Source: DAOMFB01 sp035519355
GTDB taxonomy: Bacteria > Acidobacteriota > Thermoanaerobaculia > UBA5066
DNA: 28,330 bases
Assembly (NCBI GenBank): GCA_035519355.1
Contig: DATIWM010000123.1
Coordinates: 1 to 28,330 of the forward strand
Direction: 5' to 3'
Notes under the pieces: generated by a model
Databases searched by the model: none
What the model was told of the DNA's origin: nothing
The model's input: only the letters and a program-made list of their open reading frames with translations
Shown here: in pieces, positions 24,868-28,330 of the stretch
How the letters are laid out: each line of letters begins with the position of its first letter
Position numbering within the stretch: position 1 is the stretch's first letter
Made by a program: the position numbers and the translations under genes

Positions 24868-27800
24868 GCCAGGGGGCGGCCTCCGGAATGAGGGATCGAG
24901 ACGCCTTCGAGGCGTATCGCCGCTCCCCTCCCCGGCAAGGAACGGATCTCCAGCCGTCCACCGAGCGCCGATGCCCGCTCGGACATGTTCCCGAGTCCCC
25001 GTCCTTCGCCTTCCCGGCCGGGCTCGGGCACGGAGAAGCCCACGCCGTCGTCGCGGACCTCGACCGAGAGCGTCCGCCCGGCGAGGGAAAACTCGGCCGC
25101 GACCCCGCGGGCCCGGGAATGCCGTGCCGCGTTCGTGATCGCTTCTTTCAGAAGGAGAAAGAGATGCCGGCGCGTCTCGGCCGGCAGCTCCACGGCCGAG
25201 GCTCCCTCCGGCAACGAGAGCCGGAACCCGATTCCTCTCCCTTCGAGAAGGTCCGAGGCGAAGAGACGGAGCCGGTCGCCGAGGCTCTGCAGGTCGTCGC
25301 GCCGCGGGTCGATCGACCAGATCGCGTCCCCGAGCGCGTCGATGACCGAGCGCGACGTTTCGCCGATCTGTTCGAAGAGACGTGCGGGTTCGCTCCCTTC
25401 CGCGACGGCCCGGTGCCCCACCTCCGAAAGGATCGAGATCCGGGCGAGGCTGGAGCCGACGTCGTCGTGAAGATCGGTGGCGAGGCGGGTCCGGACGCGC
25501 TCGAGCGCCACGGCGCGTTCGAGGCGCTGCCGGTGGAGGACGAGGACGGCGACGAGGGCCGCGGCGGCGATCGCCGCGAGAAACCAGGCCCTCCGCCAGA
25601 GAGGCGGAAGGACGAGGAACCGGAACGCCGCTTCCTCGCCCTCGACTCCCCCCGGACCGACGGCGCGCACCGCAAAGCGGTATCGCCCCGGCGCCAGCCC
25701 CACGTAGCGGATCGTCGGTTCGGCGTTCGGTGCGCTCCACGCGGCGTCGGCTCCCTCGAGCCGGGTCTGGAAGCTCAACCTCTCCCCCTCGGCGAAACGC
25801 GGGGCCGCGAAATCGATCCGGAGGCGCGTTTCGTCCGGGGCGAGCGTCAGGTCGGGGAGTTCCCGGGCGCCCAGCTCGGGAACCGGGCGGGGATTGCCGT
25901 TCACACGGACGGCCATGACGAGGGCGCGCGGCGGGGCCGCGGGAAGGTCGGGCACCGGGACGAGGCGGGAGAGTCCCTCGGGCGTGCCGAACCAGAGCGC
26001 GCCGTCGCGGTCCTCGAGCACGCAGGTCACGACGTTGTTCGCGAGGCCGTCGGCCGTCGAAAAGTGCCGGAACCGCCCGCTCTTCGGATCCAGCCGATCG
26101 ACGCCGCGCGCCGTTCCGAAATAGAGATGGCCCTGACGATCCGCGGCGACCGCGTAAACGCTCCCGGTCGCGGGACCCTCACTGGTCACGAGGCTCTTCG
26201 CAACCGGACGCTCCGCGGCGGGGGCGTCGATCCGGACGACGCCCGCGCTGCCGTTCGCCGCCCAGAGGCGCCCGCTCCCGTCGAGGAGGAGATTCCGGGC
26301 GAGACCCTCGGGGGCCCCCTCGGCGGGCCCGACGCGGACGAACTTCCCGCCCCGTCGCCGGACGATGCCTCCCGACCCGAAGGCGATCCAGAGATCCTCC
26401 CCGCTCTCGAGGAACGCGAGGGGAGTTCCCCCCGGAAGGACGCCCTCTCCTTCGGCGAGGAAGCGCCCGGCCTGGCGGTCGTACCGGACGAGCGGCGTCG
26501 GGGAGTCGTAGACACCGGCCCAGATCGTCCCGCCGGAGTCCTCGAACAGCGACGCGACGTCGCCCCCGCCGAGCCCGTCCCGAGCCGTGAGAACGGCCTC
26601 CGGCTTCGCGCGCCCAAGGGCTTCCACCGGGAGCGGAGCGAAGCGGGCAAGTCCCGACGGCGTGGCGACCCACCAGCCGCCGCTCCGGTCGCACAGCACG
26701 GTGCGGCCCCAGAGAAGCCGGCTCGAGGCCGGCGCTTCCGGCCGGAGGTGGACCGCCTGAAATCGCGCGCCGTCGAACCGGTACAGGCTCGCATTCCCCG
26801 CGGACACCGCGACCGGAGATCCGCTTGGGTCGAGGAAAAGCGATGTGATCCGCGGCTCCGAGAGGCCGTCGGCCTCACCGAAGCGCGTGAATCCCGCCGG
26901 AGAGAGTCGAAGAAGCCCTGAACTCTGCGTCCCGACCCAGACGTTTCCCGCATCGTCTTCGAGCAGTTCCCCGAGGAGTCCGTCCCCGAGGCCGTGGCGC
27001 CGGGTGAACGTGACCGGCCGGCCGCCGCCGAGGACGATGAGGCCGGCCGTCGAGGAGACGAGCACCCGGCCGTCCTTCGTCTCCAGGAGGCGCTGGAAGA
27101 GCCCCCGCGACTCCGATGGATTTCCCCGCAGAACGGCGGCCTCGCCGGGTGCGGGGAGCCGGAGTGTGCGGTGGGCTCCGAGGAGAGGGCGCGCCGGCGG
27201 TACCGCCCCGACGGGATCCGGCGTGAAGACGGTGACGGACTCGGGAGTCGCGGCCCAGAGCCTCCCCGACCGGTCGAGCAGGAGGCCGCGGACGTCATCC
27301 ACCCCGACGCCGGAGCCGAGCGCCACCCGTTCGGGGGCCGCGCTGCCGCGAACGCGGAAGAGGCCGCGAGAGGTGCCGGCCCAGAGAAGGTCTCCCCCGG
27401 CGTCCACCACCGCGCGGACAACGGCGCCCCCGGGAGGAAGTCCGGCCGCCAGGGCCTCCTGACCAGAGATCCGGTAGAGCTCGCCGCCGCTTCCGAACCA
27501 GACCCGTCCGGCCCGGTCGACGAAGACGGACTCCACGGGTCGGCCCGAGGCCCTCGCCGGCCCGGCAGGACGGAACACCGGACGCTCGGTCGTATGGGAC
27601 GGATCGAGACGGACGAGACCCCCGGACGTCGCGACCCAGAGGGTCCCGTCCCGGCCTTCCGAAAGCGCCCAGATTCGGAGCCTCGGCAGGCCGTCCTCGA
27701 GGCCGTAGACCTTGAACCGCTCGCCGTCGAAGCGGGAGAGGCCGTTCAGGGACCCGGCCCAGAGGTAGCCGCGCGAGTCGCGGAGAAGCGCCGTGACCGT

Positions 27801-27926
27801 CTCCTCGGCGAGCCCCTCGGCCACGCCGAGCCGCTGGACCGAAAGCTGCTCCGCGCGCAAGGCCGTGGCGAAGAGGACGCCGAGTACGGCGGGAACGCCG
27901 AGCCGCCGTGCGACCTCTCGCCTCAT
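24864..27926 (-). CDS. Periplasmic-propeller sensor histidine kinase (Reg_prop / Y_Y_Y / HisKA_3)
   Basis: Sensor kinase of 1020 residues, partner of the adjacent response regulator. A signal peptide (1-25, TALRA then EQLS) is followed by about 14 propeller repeats of the DxxGxLWxGT type between residues 45 and 655, enough for two seven-bladed propellers. A Y_Y_Y immunoglobulin-like domain follows (about 690-772), one membrane helix (about 780-797), a HisKA_3 domain with phospho-acceptor His820 in LATDLHDDVGSSLARI, and an HATPase_c domain with the N-box KEAITNAARHS (Asn932) and DDGVGF plus GRGLGNM. The sensor part is therefore periplasmic and the kinase cytoplasmic. ATG 27926 is followed by a good signal peptide, but no Shine-Dalgarno sequence or promoter is clear in the 40-bp gap behind the upstream gene. 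The ligand is unknown. Confidence 0.95.
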   Translation of the reverse strand: MRREVARRLGVPAVLGVLFATALRAEQLSVQRLGVAEGLAEETVTALLRDSRGYLWAGSLNGLSRFDGERFKVYGLEDGLPRLRIWALSEGRDGTLWVATSGGLVRLDPSHTTERPVFRPAGPARASGRPVESVFVDRAGRVWFGSGGELYRISGQEALAAGLPPGGAVVRAVVDAGGDLLWAGTSRGLFRVRGSAAPERVALGSGVGVDDVRGLLLDRSGRLWAATPESVTVFTPDPVGAVPPARPLLGAHRTLRLPAPGEAAVLRGNPSESRGLFQRLLETKDGRVLVSSTAGLIVLGGGRPVTFTRRHGLGDGLLGELLEDDAGNVWVGTQSSGLLRLSPAGFTRFGEADGLSEPRITSLFLDPSGSPVAVSAGNASLYRFDGARFQAVHLRPEAPASSRLLWGRTVLCDRSGGWWVATPSGLARFAPLPVEALGRAKPEAVLTARDGLGGGDVASLFEDSGGTIWAGVYDSPTPLVRYDRQAGRFLAEGEGVLPGGTPLAFLESGEDLWIAFGSGGIVRRRGGKFVRVGPAEGAPEGLARNLLLDGSGRLWAANGSAGVVRIDAPAAERPVAKSLVTSEGPATGSVYAVAADRQGHLYFGTARGVDRLDPKSGRFRHFSTADGLANNVVTCVLEDRDGALWFGTPEGLSRLVPVPDLPAAPPRALVMAVRVNGNPRPVPELGARELPDLTLAPDETRLRIDFAAPRFAEGERLSFQTRLEGADAAWSAPNAEPTIRYVGLAPGRYRFAVRAVGPGGVEGEEAAFRFLVLPPLWRRAWFLAAIAAAALVAVLVLHRQRLERAVALERVRTRLATDLHDDVGSSLARISILSEVGHRAVAEGSEPARLFEQIGETSRSVIDALGDAIWSIDPRRDDLQSLGDRLRLFASDLLEGRGIGFRLSLPEGASAVELPAETRRHLFLLLKEAITNAARHSRARGVAAEFSLAGRTLSVEVRDDGVGFSVPEPGREGEGRGLGNMSERASALGGRLEIRSLPGRGAAIRLEGVSIPHSGGRPLA

Positions 27927-27966
27927 GAAGATGATGTTACGGGAGGACGAGTTCGGGGAACGCGCC

Positions 27967-28330
27967 CTACTTCCGGAACTCCGCTTTCCAGTTCAGGACG
28001 ACCGTGATGGGGGTCGAGCTCCCCTCGGCAAGAGTGTTGATCAGGAACTTCTGTCCGTCCGGGGACACGTCGTACGCCGTACCCGTATATCGCGAGCGGG
28101 TCTCGAAGAGAGGCTGCGGCGCCGAGCCCTCGATCGTCGCCCCCTTCGAAATCGAGACCGCCATGATCCTCCGGTCCCGCCCCAGAAAGAACAGCTCCTT
28201 ACCGTCTCGCCTCCACCTCGGCTGGGAGCCTCCTTCCGACGAGACCTGCCACTTCCCACCGGGACCCGGGAAGGGGACGACGTAGACCTCGTCCCGGCCG
28301 GTTTCGTCCGAGGCGTAGGCGATCCAGCGC
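27967..28330 (-). CDS. C-terminal end of a TolB/PD40 beta-propeller protein, possibly fused to a Ser/Thr kinase
   Basis: About 120 residues are visible, open to the right edge (first full codon at 28329-28327) and ending with TAG at 27967-27969. The segment reads WIAYASDETGRDEVYVVPFP, then GGSQPRWRRDGKELFFLG, then a YDVSPDGQKFLINT blade and the ending PITVVLNWKAEFRK. This is the usual end of PD40/TolB-type propellers, often fused in Acidobacteriota to an N-terminal Ser/Thr protein kinase or a winged-helix domain. The N-terminal domain is outside the window, so whether this one is a kinase cannot be told. It lies 40 bp upstream of the sensor kinase in the same direction and may be co-transcribed with it. 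Confidence 0.8.
   Translation of the reverse strand, partial: RWIAYASDETGRDEVYVVPFPGPGGKWQVSSEGGSQPRWRRDGKELFFLGRDRRIMAVSISKGATIEGSAPQPLFETRSRYTGTAYDVSPDGQKFLINTLAEGSSTPITVVLNWKAEFRK

Noticed and set aside
24151..25740. 529-codon fusion form of the response regulator
   Set aside because: The upstream half is out-of-frame sensor kinase sequence. The receiver domain begins shortly after ATG 24867, which overlaps the kinase stop.

Overview
The window is GC-rich bacterial chromosome (about two thirds or more G+C by eye), packed with genes that lie almost entirely on the minus strand. It joins conserved housekeeping genes, a hopanoid lipid cluster and a large regulated efflux operon. A two-component sensor with a 'Reg_prop' beta-propeller and a C-terminal TolB/PD40-propeller fragment of the type fused to bacterial Ser/Thr kinases, next to a hopanoid cluster with a single squalene-synthase-like gene, suggest Acidobacteriota (perhaps Thermoanaerobaculia-like). 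This is inference; Gemmatimonadota or other GC-rich phyla are not excluded.

Region 1 (1-2799): the str operon on the minus strand, rpsL (S12), rpsG (S7) and fusA (EF-G, running off the left edge). It is preceded by a near-consensus sigma-70-type promoter (TTGACA, 17 bp, TATTCT). The rpsG-fusA spacer is long (216 bp) and contains small perfect hairpins.

Region 2 (2799-11421): isoprenoid and hopanoid synthesis. From right to left on the minus strand: shc (squalene-hopene cyclase), hpnH (radical SAM adenosylhopane synthase), hpnA (sugar-epimerase-like SDR), hpnG (nucleoside phosphorylase-like) and a squalene synthase, then dxs, the entry enzyme of the MEP pathway. Together they could run from pyruvate and glyceraldehyde-3-phosphate (dxs), through farnesyl diphosphate (other enzymes elsewhere) and squalene, to hopene, adenosylhopane and ribosylhopane. 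Between the squalene synthase and dxs sits the only plus-strand gene, a ferritin-like protein with a complete set of diiron-ligand motifs and no obvious assigned substrate.

Region 3 (11531-27926): nine minus-strand genes with overlaps or gaps of at most 24 bp, read as one operon: hybrid-propeller sensor kinase, NarL-type response regulator, MdtA-like adaptor, two tandem MdtB/MdtC-like RND pumps, NodT-family outer-membrane channel, a second MacA/HlyD-like adaptor, a MacB-type ABC permease that has no ATPase, and a second TolC-like channel. The two-component system probably controls the pumps it is co-transcribed with. The hopanoid cluster follows 109 bp downstream in the same direction.

Region 4 (27967-28330): the C-terminal end of a TolB/PD40-propeller protein entering from the right edge.

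I saw no tRNA, rRNA, CRISPR array, insertion sequence or prophage gene. There is no gene-free stretch longer than 300 bases.
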